A stretch of DNA of 64,000 bases. It comes from JBBSOK01 sp965219125. GTDB taxonomy: Bacteria; Bacteroidota; Bacteroidia; Flavobacteriales; Flavobacteriaceae. A program made the translations under genes and the position numbers. Shown here one piece after another: positions 31,919 through 41,032 of this stretch (its first letter is position 1; each line of letters opens with the position of its first letter). The DNA lies in contig CBDCMO010000002.1 in assembly GCA_965219125.1 (NCBI GenBank), positions 2,480,001 to 2,544,000 of the forward strand, written 5' to 3'. Below the pieces are notes generated by a model. That model made no database searches and was not told the origin of the DNA. It saw only the letters and a program-made list of their open reading frames with translations.

Positions 31919-32872
31919 ATGAAGTTACAAACCCAAATACCACTAAACCCACAAAATCCTAAAATAGACTACACTTCAAAAGTCTTATTATTAGGAAGTT
32001 GTTTCAGTGAAAATATCGGGGAAAAGTTTGAGTTTTATAAATTCCAAAACCTTCAAAATCCGTTTGGGATTATTTTTAATTCTGTTTCAATTGAAAAATT
32101 GATCATTCGAGCGATTGAGAATGTTTTATTTACAGAAAATGATATTTTTCTTCAAAATGAAATCTGGAAATGTTTTGATGCACATTCAGAACTTTCGGCA
32201 TTAGATAAATCTGAAATTTTATCGAATCTAAATTCAGCTCTTCAAAATTTACGGGAAGCATTATTTACTTCAACGCATATCATTTTCACGTATGGCACTT
32301 CATGGGTTTATAGAAATTTGGAAAGTGACGAAATTGTAGCTAATTGCCATAAAGTTCCTCAAAAAAACTTCAATAAAGAGTTACTTTCAATTGAAACTAT
32401 TTCAAAAAGTATTCAAACTACAATTGAAAAAATTTCAGCAGTAAATAAAAAGGCGGCATTTATTTTTACAGTTTCGCCGGTTAGACATATTAAAGATGGT
32501 TTTCAAGAAAATACACTAAGTAAAGCGCATTTAATTTCGGCAACACACTATTCATTGTTACTTCGAGCGCAGTCGAGAAGCTTCTATTTTCCATCTTTCG
32601 AAATTATGATGGATGAGCTTAGAGATTATCGTTTTTATGGTGAAGATATGCTGCATCCAACTAATACGGCAATTGAAATAATCTGGCAAAAATTTAAAGA
32701 AGTCTGGATTTCTTCAGAAACTGAAACCCTTCAAAATGAAATTGCTTCTATCCAAAATAGTTTAAAACATAAACCTTTCAACCCAAAAAGTGAGGAGCAT
32801 ATTCAATTTCAAAAAAAACTTCAACAGAAAATTGAAAAGGTAAAATCCAATTTCCCAAACATAAAATTTTAA
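31919..32872 (+). CDS. GSCFA-domain protein
   Basis: 317 residues. The motif LLLGSCFSENIG near the N-terminus defines the GSCFA family, thought to be SGNH-hydrolase relatives. A late LHPTNTAIEIIW gives the DxxH-like triad remainder. It has no signal peptide. Function is unknown; it is likely a hydrolase. The gene lies 105 bp behind alaS across a palindrome and may have its own promoter. Confidence 0.88.
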   Translation: MKLQTQIPLNPQNPKIDYTSKVLLLGSCFSENIGEKFEFYKFQNLQNPFGIIFNSVSIEKLIIRAIENVLFTENDIFLQNEIWKCFDAHSELSALDKSEILSNLNSALQNLREALFTSTHIIFTYGTSWVYRNLESDEIVANCHKVPQKNFNKELLSIETISKSIQTTIEKISAVNKKAAFIFTVSPVRHIKDGFQENTLSKAHLISATHYSLLLRAQSRSFYFPSFEIMMDELRDYRFYGEDMLHPTNTAIEIIWQKFKEVWISSETETLQNEIASIQNSLKHKPFNPKSEEHIQFQKKLQQKIEKVKSNFPNIKF

Positions 32873-32920
32873 AAAATCTACTGCCAACTGCAACTGTAAA
32901 CTGCGACTCTTTTTTAATTA

Positions 32921-32967
32921 TACGTCAATTGCCTTATTGATACAACTGCCAAAACTTCCCAAATTTG
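32921..32967 (+). promoter_or_regulatory. Shared dyad operator and -7 box, site 1
   Basis: The dyad TACGTCA-AT-TGCCTTA is followed after 19 bp by CAAATTTG. It fits the TAnGnCA-N2-TGnCnTA consensus found in five promoters of this block. The -7-like box lies 30 bp before the lipoprotein ATG. Confidence 0.7.
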
Positions 32968-32997
32968 TATCCAACAAAATAACTAAAACCTATAATT

Positions 32998-33510
32998 ATG
33001 AAAATTCTAAAAACAATTACGCTTGCTCTTTTTGTAAGTCTTGCAATTACATCATGTAAAAAAGATGACGATGGTGGAGATCAAGGTCCAGCTGGATCGG
33101 GAACAGTTGTAGCCAAAGTTAATGGTTCAGACTTTCAATCTTTAGACATCGCCTCTACCGCGAGCCAATCTAGCGGCGGCAGTTCAACAACAGTTACTAT
33201 TCAAGGATCTGATGCATCTGGAAAAGGTATTTTTATTATATTAAATAACTTTACTGGAGTTGGTACATACGAATTTAGCGACTCTAATGTATTCTTTGTA
33301 GCTACTTATGTTGAGGCAAACATTTCAAACCCGCAAAATTCACAAACTTGGTCTGCGCCTTATCAAGATAGCGGTGTAGTAGGTCAAGTTCAAGTTTCTG
33401 AAAAGACTGACACTACAATAAAAGGAACATTCAGTTTTATGGCAAAAAATTCAAACGGCGATCAATCTATCCGAAATATTACGGATGGATCGTTTAACTT
33501 GAATTTTTAG
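32998..33510 (+). CDS. Lipoprotein (DUF6252-like)
   Basis: 170 residues with a lipoprotein signal (ITSCKKDDDGG) and a short Gly-rich linker. The mature domain is a beta-sandwich (GTVVAKVNGSDFQSLDIAS, GIFIILNNFTGVGTYEFSD, TIKGTFSFMAKN). The VNGxxF start and GTYxF and GTFxF strands are typical of DUF6252 surface lipoproteins of Flavobacteria. It has the shared dyad promoter and its own terminator. Confidence 0.8.
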   Translation: MKILKTITLALFVSLAITSCKKDDDGGDQGPAGSGTVVAKVNGSDFQSLDIASTASQSSGGSSTTVTIQGSDASGKGIFIILNNFTGVGTYEFSDSNVFFVATYVEANISNPQNSQTWSAPYQDSGVVGQVQVSEKTDTTIKGTFSFMAKNSNGDQSIRNITDGSFNLNF

Positions 33511-33559
33511 TAAAAAATAAATCACATTAAAGAAAATCTCAAATGTTGGGGTTTTTACG

Positions 33560-33603
33560 TGGGCCGAGAGTTGAGCATTTGCTTGGCTCTCGGTTTTTTT
33601 TAT
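33560..33603 (+). terminator. Rho-independent terminator
   Basis: CCGAGAG and CTCTCGG separated by 16 bp, then a run of eight or more T. Confidence 0.85.
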
Positions 33604-33694
33604 TAGAAAAGTCGGTGAGTTGATAACGTTAAAAGTTTAGATGCACCAACATTAAACTGATTACTGCGCAGTAATAACTTCATACTATAATTTA

Positions 33695-33741
33695 TACGTC
33701 AACTGCCCTATTGATTTCACTTTCAAATACTTCAATATTTG
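33695..33741 (+). promoter_or_regulatory. Shared dyad operator and -7 box, site 2
   Basis: The dyad TACGTCA-AC-TGCCCTA is followed after 19 bp by AATATTTG. It lies 24 bp before the ATG of the propeller protein. Confidence 0.75.
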
Positions 33742-33765
33742 AATAAACAATTTAAACACACGATT

Positions 33766-35628
33766 ATGAAAATTTTTACGCTTTTAAAATATGTTGGTTT
33801 GCTACTTTTCTCTGTAACCGTCTTTGCCCAAAGTGCAGAGAAACCAGATTTTCGTTATGATGTTGGTGCGAAAATTAATGAAATGACACTTACCCAAGGC
33901 GGTACTTTAGTAGTTGCCACGAATGACGGATTAGTCGGTGTAAAACCTGGCAGTAACGAGTTGCTTTTCAACTTTAAAGAATATGGCAGAGTAAAGCCAG
34001 AAGAGTTAACCTACGTACCAAATGCGCCTTATGTAATTGTATATCAAGGCGGTTTTGCCAATCTTAGTTCTAAAAAAACGGTGATAGATTATATTTCAGG
34101 CAAAACATTATTTAGTACTGAAGGTAATGGCTGGAAAGATGTAATAACCTGCGATGTTTTTATGCCGCAAAATAAATTGATTGTAAGCGGTAATCGTACT
34201 TCAAAAGAAAAATATGCGCCACAAGTTGCGGTTTACGATCTAAATACTGGAAAAGAAGATTATAGATTTGATATTGGCGAACCGGGCAGGGTTGGCATTG
34301 CAAAAACATATATGGTTACTGGACGTCCGCTTTTATTGAAGAATAGCTTGGTTTTGCCAACTTCACAGGGCGTTTTTAATATGGAAGCAAACACGGGAAA
34401 ATTACTTTGGCAAAATGATATGAAAAATATGAATTGGCTTGTAGCCGATGAAACCGAAAAGGAAATTTATGCCTTTGAAGGTGTTAACCAAGGTAAAAAT
34501 ACGCGCGTTCATAAATTTGGAATTAACGGTGCCGAACTTTGGAAAGATGATCATAAAGTAAAAGGACAGATTTCAAATTTTCAAATTTTACCTAACGGAA
34601 TTGCAGTTGTAAGCGACACGAATGATGGTGGCAGCGATAGCGTTTTCGCTGCAAAAAATGAATCTAACATCGCTTTTTTAAGTTCAAGTACGGGTGAAGA
34701 TTTGTGGGATAAAGCACCAAAAACAAAAGGCTACGTTCAACATTTTTATATAATGGAAGATGGTATTCTCTTCGGAATTTATCAAGGTGGAATTAACAAA
34801 ATATCTTTTGATGGGCAAACCTTGTTCAAAAAACCATTGAAGACTGGCGAAAATATTTTAACAATGGCGCACACGCCACAAGGTTTAATCTACATTACTT
34901 CTGAAGATGCAAATATTGTAAACCTGAAAACTGGTGAACAAGTTTGGAATAAACCATTAAAATATAAGCGCGCAGATGCAGTTTCTTCAACTTTCGATAA
35001 AGACAGAAATCGCTATTTAATAAGTGTAGATGAACAACTTTACGCAATAGATGCTACTAGCGGCGACGTAAAAGCGCTTGCAGAATCTAAATTTGAAGGC
35101 AAAGAAAATCCAACACACCTAGAAGTTAGAAACGGTGGATTATTGTTAACAAGCGATCAAAATATGATGTTATTAGACTGGGAAGGCGGCAAACAATGGA
35201 ACGAATATTACCGCGCTCCAGGAAAAAGCGCAATGGGCTTACTAATTTCAGGTGTTACAGCTATTGCAACAGCAACCACAGCAATGGCCGCTGCAAACAG
35301 CTCTATGCAAAACAAATTGGCTGGTTATGATCGTGAATCTGAAATAGATGCAAATTTAGCTGGTGGTATGGCAGCAGCTTCAGGCGCATCTGTTGCAGAA
35401 ATGTTCAGAAGGTTTACTGCTACTGCAGCTACTGAAAACAATCAATTCGTATTAACGAAATTGGATGATGGTGTTGGTTTGGTAAAATTGAACAAAGATA
35501 CCGGCGCAAAAGAAAAAGAAATTGTTTTAAAAGATAAAAAACCAGAATATCAAGTTGATGAAATTGGTGGTATTCTTTATTATATGGCAGATAGTAATTC
35601 AATTTTTGCTTACGATCTTAAAAAATAA
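33766..35628 (+). CDS. Secreted PQQ-like beta-propeller protein
   Basis: About 620 residues from the ATG giving MKIFTLLKYVGLLLFSVTVFAQ, a good signal peptide; an in-frame TTG 27 bases upstream lies within the promoter and is rejected. Repeated blades with LLWQNDMKNMNWLVADE, ELWKDDHKVKG and DLWDKAPKTKG carry the tryptophan-docking pattern of PQQ/pyrrolo-quinoline quinone-like propellers. A hydrophobic Ala/Met-rich stretch (about 495-520) lies between blades and is unusual. A role as exported scaffold or sensor is inferred; no dehydrogenase residues are visible. Confidence 0.85.
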   Translation: MKIFTLLKYVGLLLFSVTVFAQSAEKPDFRYDVGAKINEMTLTQGGTLVVATNDGLVGVKPGSNELLFNFKEYGRVKPEELTYVPNAPYVIVYQGGFANLSSKKTVIDYISGKTLFSTEGNGWKDVITCDVFMPQNKLIVSGNRTSKEKYAPQVAVYDLNTGKEDYRFDIGEPGRVGIAKTYMVTGRPLLLKNSLVLPTSQGVFNMEANTGKLLWQNDMKNMNWLVADETEKEIYAFEGVNQGKNTRVHKFGINGAELWKDDHKVKGQISNFQILPNGIAVVSDTNDGGSDSVFAAKNESNIAFLSSSTGEDLWDKAPKTKGYVQHFYIMEDGILFGIYQGGINKISFDGQTLFKKPLKTGENILTMAHTPQGLIYITSEDANIVNLKTGEQVWNKPLKYKRADAVSSTFDKDRNRYLISVDEQLYAIDATSGDVKALAESKFEGKENPTHLEVRNGGLLLTSDQNMMLLDWEGGKQWNEYYRAPGKSAMGLLISGVTAIATATTAMAAANSSMQNKLAGYDRESEIDANLAGGMAAASGASVAEMFRRFTATAATENNQFVLTKLDDGVGLVKLNKDTGAKEKEIVLKDKKPEYQVDEIGGILYYMADSNSIFAYDLKK

Positions 35629-35780
35629 ATTTTAAAGTGATTTGAAATTAATTGTGAATTGTTGCGCCTGTCCAATTTTCGGCAGGTGTACCAATTTTAA
35701 CAACTATATTTTTTTTAAAATAAGCACGACTTCTCTCAAATATTTCGAAGTAAAAGCCACTGCAAAAAAATTAATTATTT

Positions 35781-36506
35781 ATGTTGAAAAAATTACTACT
35801 ACCAACAAGGGACAATGCCTTAGTTTGGGCAAATGCGTTGTTCTTGCTTTTATTATTATTCCTTAAAATTGTAGATCCGTTAACAATCGTATTTGCATAT
35901 TTTCTGGAAACCATAATTATTGGGATAATCCATTTGTTAAAGTTGTGGTTAGTCAATAAATATGGCAAGCCGGATGCCGAAAAACCTAACCAGATGAAGG
36001 GAATTGGAATGCTAATTTTTTTCGCTTTTCATTACGGTTTCTTTGTTGCAATCCAATCAATTTTTGCATTTACAATGTTTGAAGGTTCGGTTTCTGGTTT
36101 AAAAGACGGCTTTCACTTGATAAATAATTATTCTATTATTTTGAATAGCGCTGGAATATCATTTATTTTAGCATCAATTCTAGCTAATAATCTAGGTTAC
36201 TTCTACACCAATTTTTGGCGAAATGAAAAATATAAAGAGTATGCTCCAAACGATATTTTCTTTAAGCCTTATGTTCGCATTTTTATTCAGCAATTTGTGG
36301 TTATTTTTTCTTTCTTCTTTTTCATAATTTTTAATAGTGGTATGACGGCTGCAGTTGTCCTTATATTTTTCAGATTGTTTATAGATTTAGCATTATTCTC
36401 AATAAAAAAAGACAGCAAAATGCTTGATATGTTAGCAAAAAAGTTGGCAAAACAGCCGGAAGATTATTCTGAAATTAAAAAGCAACTTCAAGAATTTTCA
36501 GAATAG
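35781..36506 (+). CDS. DUF6498 membrane protein
   Basis: 241 residues with six to seven transmembrane helices. It starts NALVWANALFLLLLLFLKIVDPLTIVFAYFLETIIIGIIHLLKL and has FFAFHYGFFVAIQ, the pattern of DUF6498. Function is unknown. It lies between the propeller gene and a small membrane gene 6 bp downstream, with which it probably shares a transcript. Confidence 0.8.
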   Translation: MLKKLLLPTRDNALVWANALFLLLLLFLKIVDPLTIVFAYFLETIIIGIIHLLKLWLVNKYGKPDAEKPNQMKGIGMLIFFAFHYGFFVAIQSIFAFTMFEGSVSGLKDGFHLINNYSIILNSAGISFILASILANNLGYFYTNFWRNEKYKEYAPNDIFFKPYVRIFIQQFVVIFSFFFFIIFNSGMTAAVVLIFFRLFIDLALFSIKKDSKMLDMLAKKLAKQPEDYSEIKKQLQEFSE

Positions 36507-36512
36507 AATAAG

Positions 36513-36767
36513 ATGAAAAAACCAGCCCTTATTTATAATATAATTGCGCTTATAATTTCAATTTTCTGTATTCTCATATCTTGGGTATGGATTTATTATA
36601 TAGCCTTAATCCTTGGTTTGCCGGCATTGGTAGTAGGTTTATATTGTTGTAAAATGGCGAACAAAAAAGAGTTGGGAAATAAATTTACAAAGACAAATTA
36701 TTGGTTGTTTGCCGCAAGTGTTTTGTTAAGTTTATTTTTTTTGGCATTGTTTCTAACAAGAAATTAA
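36513..36767 (+). CDS. Small membrane protein (DUF4190-like)
   Basis: 84 residues with two or three hydrophobic helices (about 6-25, 27-47, 62-80) and the short loop CCKMANKKELGNKFTKTNYW, which resembles DUF4190-type small membrane proteins. It starts 6 bp after the DUF6498 gene ends. Confidence 0.6.
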   Translation: MKKPALIYNIIALIISIFCILISWVWIYYIALILGLPALVVGLYCCKMANKKELGNKFTKTNYWLFAASVLLSLFFLALFLTRN

Positions 36768-36769
36768 AA

Positions 36770-36816
36770 TACGACAAATGCCCTATAAACCTTTTTAAGT
36801 TGTTGCCCTATATTTG
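36770..36816 (+). promoter_or_regulatory. Shared dyad operator and -7 box, site 3
   Basis: The dyad TACGACA-AA-TGCCCTA is followed after 19 bp by TATATTTG, the best -7 box of the five. It lies 24 bp before the ATG of the MORN protein. Confidence 0.8.
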
Positions 36817-36840
36817 ATTACACGTAAAAATGGAAAATGT

Positions 36841-37620
36841 ATGAAAACAAAATATCGATTTACTTACTTGTGGTCCTTCTTATTTATGCTGCAATTGGGT
36901 TTTGCCCAAACCCCGATAATCAATAAGCCCACAAAACTGGAGAATACTATTGTAAACGGTTGCATAAAGGGAGATTGCCAAGATGGTTTTGGTATTTATC
37001 AATATGACAATGGTTCTTACTATGGTTTTTTTAAGGATGGAAAGAAAAATGACTACGGAATTTATGTTTGGAGTGGAATAGGGACTTATGTGGGTAACTG
37101 GAAGAATAATATAATGAGCGGTTATGGTGAATTTCTTGAAGATAATGATGACAACTCAATCGGGATTTACCAAAATGGTGTTTTAAACGGAATGGGATAT
37201 TCTGTAATTGAAGACGTTTGGGAACAAGGCTTATACGAAGAAGGATTTTTAAAAACGCCATATCCATTTGAGAAAAATAACGTTGATGTTGGTTGCACTT
37301 ATGGTGATTGTAACAATGGTTACGGCTATTTTTTGTATGAAAATGGCGCCAATTTTACAGGTTTTTTTGAAAATGGAAATTTTAAAATGGGCATATATGT
37401 TTTTACAAATGGCGATAAATATTACGGACAATTTAATAGCGGAAACCAACTTGATGGTTTTGGAAGGTATTTTTACACAGATGCAGGCACAACCTATTCG
37501 GGGTCTTGGAAAAATGGACAAATGACAGGAAGAGGCTATTTTACAGCTGTAAATGTGGAAGATGATTTAATCGGGGAATTTAGCAACAGCCAACTTGTTA
37601 ACAATATGGCTCCCAAATAA
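36841..37620 (+). CDS. Secreted MORN-repeat protein
   Basis: About 259 residues from the ATG giving MKTKYRFTYLWSFLFMLQLGFAQ (signal peptide). At least eight MORN-type repeats (YDNGSYYGFFKDGKKNDYG, GTYVGNWKNNIMSGYGEF, GDKYYGQFNSGNQLDGFGRY, TTYSGSWKNGQMTGRGYF) form two groups, each opened by a CxxGDCxxGxG segment (CIKGDCQDGFG and CTYGDCNNGYG), so the protein looks like an internal duplication. Binding partner unknown. Confidence 0.88.
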   Translation: MKTKYRFTYLWSFLFMLQLGFAQTPIINKPTKLENTIVNGCIKGDCQDGFGIYQYDNGSYYGFFKDGKKNDYGIYVWSGIGTYVGNWKNNIMSGYGEFLEDNDDNSIGIYQNGVLNGMGYSVIEDVWEQGLYEEGFLKTPYPFEKNNVDVGCTYGDCNNGYGYFLYENGANFTGFFENGNFKMGIYVFTNGDKYYGQFNSGNQLDGFGRYFYTDAGTTYSGSWKNGQMTGRGYFTAVNVEDDLIGEFSNSQLVNNMAPK

Positions 37621-37880
37621 ATAATTTAAATTAATTTTTGAAACTGCTTGCCAAAGTTATGGGGATATACAATGGCTGGTTAGTTTATTTAAAACACGGC
37701 TCTGGTCGTGTTTTTTTCTTTTTACGAAAATACGTAAGTTTTGAAATCATTTTGTATTTTCCTAAATTGAATCAGCAGTTATTTAACTTGAGGTTTAATT
37801 ATATTTATTTATAAAGTCTATTTTAACTTAACCTTTTTTCAATTTTAATTCCAACGTAAGACTCGATTTCGATATATAAA
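37621..37880. other. Intergenic region without a gene
   Basis: 260 bp between the MORN gene and the promoter of the two-component operon. Apart from the terminator at 37691-37717 I see no feature. Confidence 0.6.
37691..37717 (+). terminator. Rho-independent terminator after the MORN gene
   Basis: AAAACACG-GCTCTGGT-CGTGTTTTTTT. Confidence 0.85.
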
Positions 37881-37927
37881 TAGGGCAACTGCCCTATAAT
37901 TTTGCCTTATATTTTTCGTCATCTTTA
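37881..37927 (+). promoter_or_regulatory. Shared dyad operator and -7 box, site 4
   Basis: TAGGGCA-AC-TGCCCTA is a perfect 7-bp dyad. It is followed after 19 bp by CATCTTTA. It lies about 70 bp before the small gene that precedes the histidine kinase, so the kinase operon would control itself. Confidence 0.72.
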
Positions 37928-37997
37928 CAGATAATTAAATTTTGAAAATAGGTTCTATTGGTTAAGCTTTTTAAATAATTCACCTTCAGTTTTATAA

Positions 37998-38234
37998 ATG
38001 AATTTTATACTCTATATATTGTTTGGTTTTTTCGGTATTTTGGGCTTGGTTCTATTCTGTTTTTCAAAAGAGAATAAAAAATTAGCCTTACATCATACTG
38101 AAAATATCATCGCATTAAAAAAGGATATAAAGTGCAACAAACAACAAATGGTTATCCGCGACAATGGATTAAATAAATATCACTTTTTAAAGTATAATTT
38201 AGATGAGGCTCTTGTTTTGCAGCCAAAAATATAG
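37998..38234 (+). CDS. Small single-helix membrane protein
   Basis: 78 residues: one transmembrane helix (about 3-22), then a short basic cytosolic part. No family is recognised. It is placed 27 bp before the histidine kinase and behind the shared dyad promoter, so it may be a small partner of the sensor. It could also be a spurious frame, although the ATG and hydrophobic start look genuine. Confidence 0.45.
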   Translation: MNFILYILFGFFGILGLVLFCFSKENKKLALHHTENIIALKKDIKCNKQQMVIRDNGLNKYHFLKYNLDEALVLQPKI

Positions 38235-38261
38235 CCACAGTAGTGCTTCAAAATCAATGGA

Positions 38262-40037
38262 ATGGTAAAAAAAATTATCCTTTTTCTTTTCACAATTCTT
38301 TGTAGCATCGTCCATTCACAGAACAGAAAAACTGTAGATTCCCTTAACAACCTGTACGTCCAAGGTCTAAATATTCCACAAGATTCTATTATTTCCCTTT
38401 ACAAAAAAAACGTTGCAAATGCCCAAAACTTAAAGTATGAAGAAGGTGAGGCAGACGCCTTATCAAAACTTTCATTGGCTTACGGTTATCAAGGAAAATA
38501 TGAGGAAAGCGCAAAATATGGTATCGAATCTGTAAAATTATATGAAAAATTAGGCTTACTTGAAAAGGTTGCATATAGGTACGCTGAACTTGGTTACAGC
38601 ATGAAATACAAAGATATAGATATGGCAAGCTTATATATGCAGAAAGGAAAAACGATAGCCGAAAATAAAAATAACGACACGGTTTTAAAGGATATTTATA
38701 ATAATTATGGTGTGCTTAAAGAGATAAAGAATGAATTGGATAGCGCTATTTTTTATTACAATAAGAGCCTAATCATAAAGCAAAGAATTAACGATACAAT
38801 CGGCATTCCTTATTCTTACAGCAATTTGGCCGGAGTTTACGGAATTCAAAAAAACTTTGACAAAGCCAGGAAATATTTCAACTTGGCGCTACAACAAAGA
38901 TTGCAATGGAAGGATTCCACCACAATTGCTGAAAATTATACACAAATTGGAGAAGTATATTTAGCTGAAAAAGACTATCCAAAAGCCATCGCTTGGATTC
39001 ATAAATCGCTTCCGTTGTCAATAGCAAAAAAATATCAAAATTTAACGCAGTATAATTACAAATTGCTTTCAGATATTTTTAAGACCGAAAAAAACACAGA
39101 CTCAGCCTTATTTTATTTCGAACAGTTTTCAGCCATAAAAGATAGTATTCACAGTCTAAAAATTGAACAAAGCATTGCAACGCTAACAATAGAATACGAA
39201 ACCGAGAAAAAGGAAAACCAAATCCTGCAACAGCGCAACCAATTGGCAAAAAATGAAATTGAGGCTAAGCGAAAAAATGTAATGATTTTTGGCAGTTTGG
39301 CATTTGCCATCCTTTTGGGATTAATTGGTTTTCTATTTTTCAACCAACAAAAATTAAAAAATAGGCAACTTCAAAAAGAAGGTGAGCTTAAAACTGCACT
39401 TGCAAAAATTGAAACCCAAAACCATTTACAGGAACAAAGACTTCGCATTTCTAGGGACTTGCACGACAATATTGGTGCGCAACTTACCTTTATAATTAGC
39501 AGTATAGACAATATTAAATATGGTTTTGCAGATATTGGCGAAAAGCTGGAAACCAAACTTAACGGCATAAGCAACTTTACACGCCAAACCATTTTTGAGC
39601 TGCGCGACACCATTTGGGCGATGAACAAAAGCAATATTACGTTTGAAGATCTGCAAGCTCGAATATCAAATTTTATTGAACAGGCAAAAGAAGCTTCGGA
39701 AAAAACGATTTTTTCTTTTGAAATTGCTTCGGAAGTAAATAAAAACCATCTTTTTACGTCGGTTGAAGGAATGAATATTTACAGAATAATTCAAGAAGCG
39801 GTGAACAATTCCTTGAAATATGCAGATGCATCAAAAATAAATGTGACTATTGATGGAAAAAATTCAGCTGAGTTAATTCAAATTTCAGACAACGGCAAAG
39901 GCTTCAGCTTTTCAGAAATTGAAATGGGCAACGGCCTAAATAATATGAAAAAAAGGGCAAAAGTAATAGGAGGGAAACTCACAGTATCTTCAGAAAAAAA
40001 TATGGGAACCACAATTTTGCTAAAGCTTTTAAGCTAA
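38262..40037 (+). CDS. TPR sensor histidine kinase (HisKA_3/NarX-like)
   Basis: 591 residues. Signal peptide (about 1-19), then a periplasmic domain with five to six TPR repeats (YEEGEADALSKLSLAYGYQGKYEESAKYG and similar), a coiled coil, a transmembrane helix at about 340-360, and a HisKA_3 domain with H401 in RISRDLHDNIGAQL. The HATPase domain has IIQEAVNNSLKYADA (N box), SDNGKGFS and GNGLNNMKKRA. It should phosphorylate the LuxR-type regulator 117 bp downstream. The signal seen by the TPR domain is unknown. Confidence 0.95.
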   Translation: MVKKIILFLFTILCSIVHSQNRKTVDSLNNLYVQGLNIPQDSIISLYKKNVANAQNLKYEEGEADALSKLSLAYGYQGKYEESAKYGIESVKLYEKLGLLEKVAYRYAELGYSMKYKDIDMASLYMQKGKTIAENKNNDTVLKDIYNNYGVLKEIKNELDSAIFYYNKSLIIKQRINDTIGIPYSYSNLAGVYGIQKNFDKARKYFNLALQQRLQWKDSTTIAENYTQIGEVYLAEKDYPKAIAWIHKSLPLSIAKKYQNLTQYNYKLLSDIFKTEKNTDSALFYFEQFSAIKDSIHSLKIEQSIATLTIEYETEKKENQILQQRNQLAKNEIEAKRKNVMIFGSLAFAILLGLIGFLFFNQQKLKNRQLQKEGELKTALAKIETQNHLQEQRLRISRDLHDNIGAQLTFIISSIDNIKYGFADIGEKLETKLNGISNFTRQTIFELRDTIWAMNKSNITFEDLQARISNFIEQAKEASEKTIFSFEIASEVNKNHLFTSVEGMNIYRIIQEAVNNSLKYADASKINVTIDGKNSAELIQISDNGKGFSFSEIEMGNGLNNMKKRAKVIGGKLTVSSEKNMGTTILLKLLS

Positions 40038-40085
40038 AATAATTCATCTTTAGTTTCGTTTCGATTTCAGTTTCGACATCAGAAA

Positions 40086-40132
40086 TACGTCAATTGCCCT
40101 ATATAAATTCAATCAAAAAAATACTATCTTTA
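40086..40132 (+). promoter_or_regulatory. Shared dyad operator and -7 box, site 5
   Basis: The dyad TACGTCA-AT-TGCCCTA is followed after 19 bp by TATCTTTA. It lies 22 bp before the ATG of the response regulator, suggesting autoregulation. Confidence 0.72.
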
Positions 40133-40154
40133 AAATTCAGCCTTTCAGTTTATT

Positions 40155-40805
40155 ATGAATTTAAAAATAGCCATTGCAGACGATAATTCGTTTTTAATAC
40201 ACGCCATTAAAGAAAAACTTTCTTTTTTTGAAGATGTTGTAATAAAGCATACTTCGGGAAACGGTAGCGAATTGCTTACAAAACTAGAAGAAAACCACAA
40301 CCTCGATTTAATTTTGATGGATATTGAAATGCCCGTTTTAAATGGCATTGAAACAACGCAGATAGTTAAGCAGAAATATCCGCACATCAAAATAATTATG
40401 CTCACCGCTTTTGATAATGACGAGCATATTTTTAATGCCATAAAAGCCGGCGCCGATGGCTATTTACTGAAAGAAATAAATCCAAAAGAATTATATGAAG
40501 GAATACGGGAAACGCTAAAAGGCGGTGCGGCGATGAATCCTTCCATAGCAATGAAAACCTTGAAGTTGCTCAGAAATCCGATAGACATTCAAAACCCGAG
40601 AGACCAAGAGGAAATCTCCCTTTCCAACCGCGAAGTTGAGGTTTTGGAGCAATTGAGCAAAGGTTTGAGCCATAGCGTAATTGCAGACCATCTTTTTATT
40701 TCGCCCAGCACCGTTAGAAAGCACATCGAAAACATCTACAAAAAACTACAAGTACACAGCAAGATTGAAGCAGTGAACAAGGCGAGAAACCACAATATTA
40801 TTTGA
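40155..40805 (+). CDS. LuxR/NarL-family response regulator
   Basis: 216 residues. Receiver domain with D9/D10 and phospho-acceptor D56 (LILMDIEMPVLNG), and the conserved Lys in YLLKEI. The GerE/LuxR HTH is LSNREVEVLEQLSKGLSHSVIADHLFISPSTVRKHIENIYKKLQVHSKIEAV. It is the partner of the TPR kinase upstream. NarL-type HTH dimers bind short inverted repeats, as the shared dyad is, so it is the best candidate to bind sites 1-5; this is inference. Confidence 0.95.
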   Translation: MNLKIAIADDNSFLIHAIKEKLSFFEDVVIKHTSGNGSELLTKLEENHNLDLILMDIEMPVLNGIETTQIVKQKYPHIKIIMLTAFDNDEHIFNAIKAGADGYLLKEINPKELYEGIRETLKGGAAMNPSIAMKTLKLLRNPIDIQNPRDQEEISLSNREVEVLEQLSKGLSHSVIADHLFISPSTVRKHIENIYKKLQVHSKIEAVNKARNHNII

Positions 40806-41032
40806 AATGTGAAATCAGAAAACACAAATCTCAAATTCCAAATAAATATCAATAAAAAATTTCAAAATTATTTATATTTTGAAGTCTTAGCTTCTCTATT
40901 ATTTGAGTTTTTTATTTTTTTGAAATTGGAATTTATTTGTTATTTGTTATTTGGAATTTGGGATTTGAAGTTTATGTGTTATTTGGAGCTTAAGATTTGG
41001 AATTTAAATTTCAAATGCTTCTAAAAAGCACA
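40806..41032. repeat. AT-rich repetitive intergenic stretch
   Basis: Degenerate repeats of the type ATTTGGAATTTG and their inverse (CAAATTCCAAAT) form a weak long dyad at the point where two genes converge. A short frame through it is an artefact of the repeats. Confidence 0.6.

Noticed and set aside
35642..35866. A 74-residue frame before the DUF6498 gene
   Set aside because: It overlaps the start of the clearly genuine membrane protein gene and has no convincing features.
40809..41024. A 71-residue frame in the gap after the response regulator
   Set aside because: It consists of repeated AATTTGG-type units and encodes low-complexity Phe/Leu-rich sequence; it is an artefact of the repeat.
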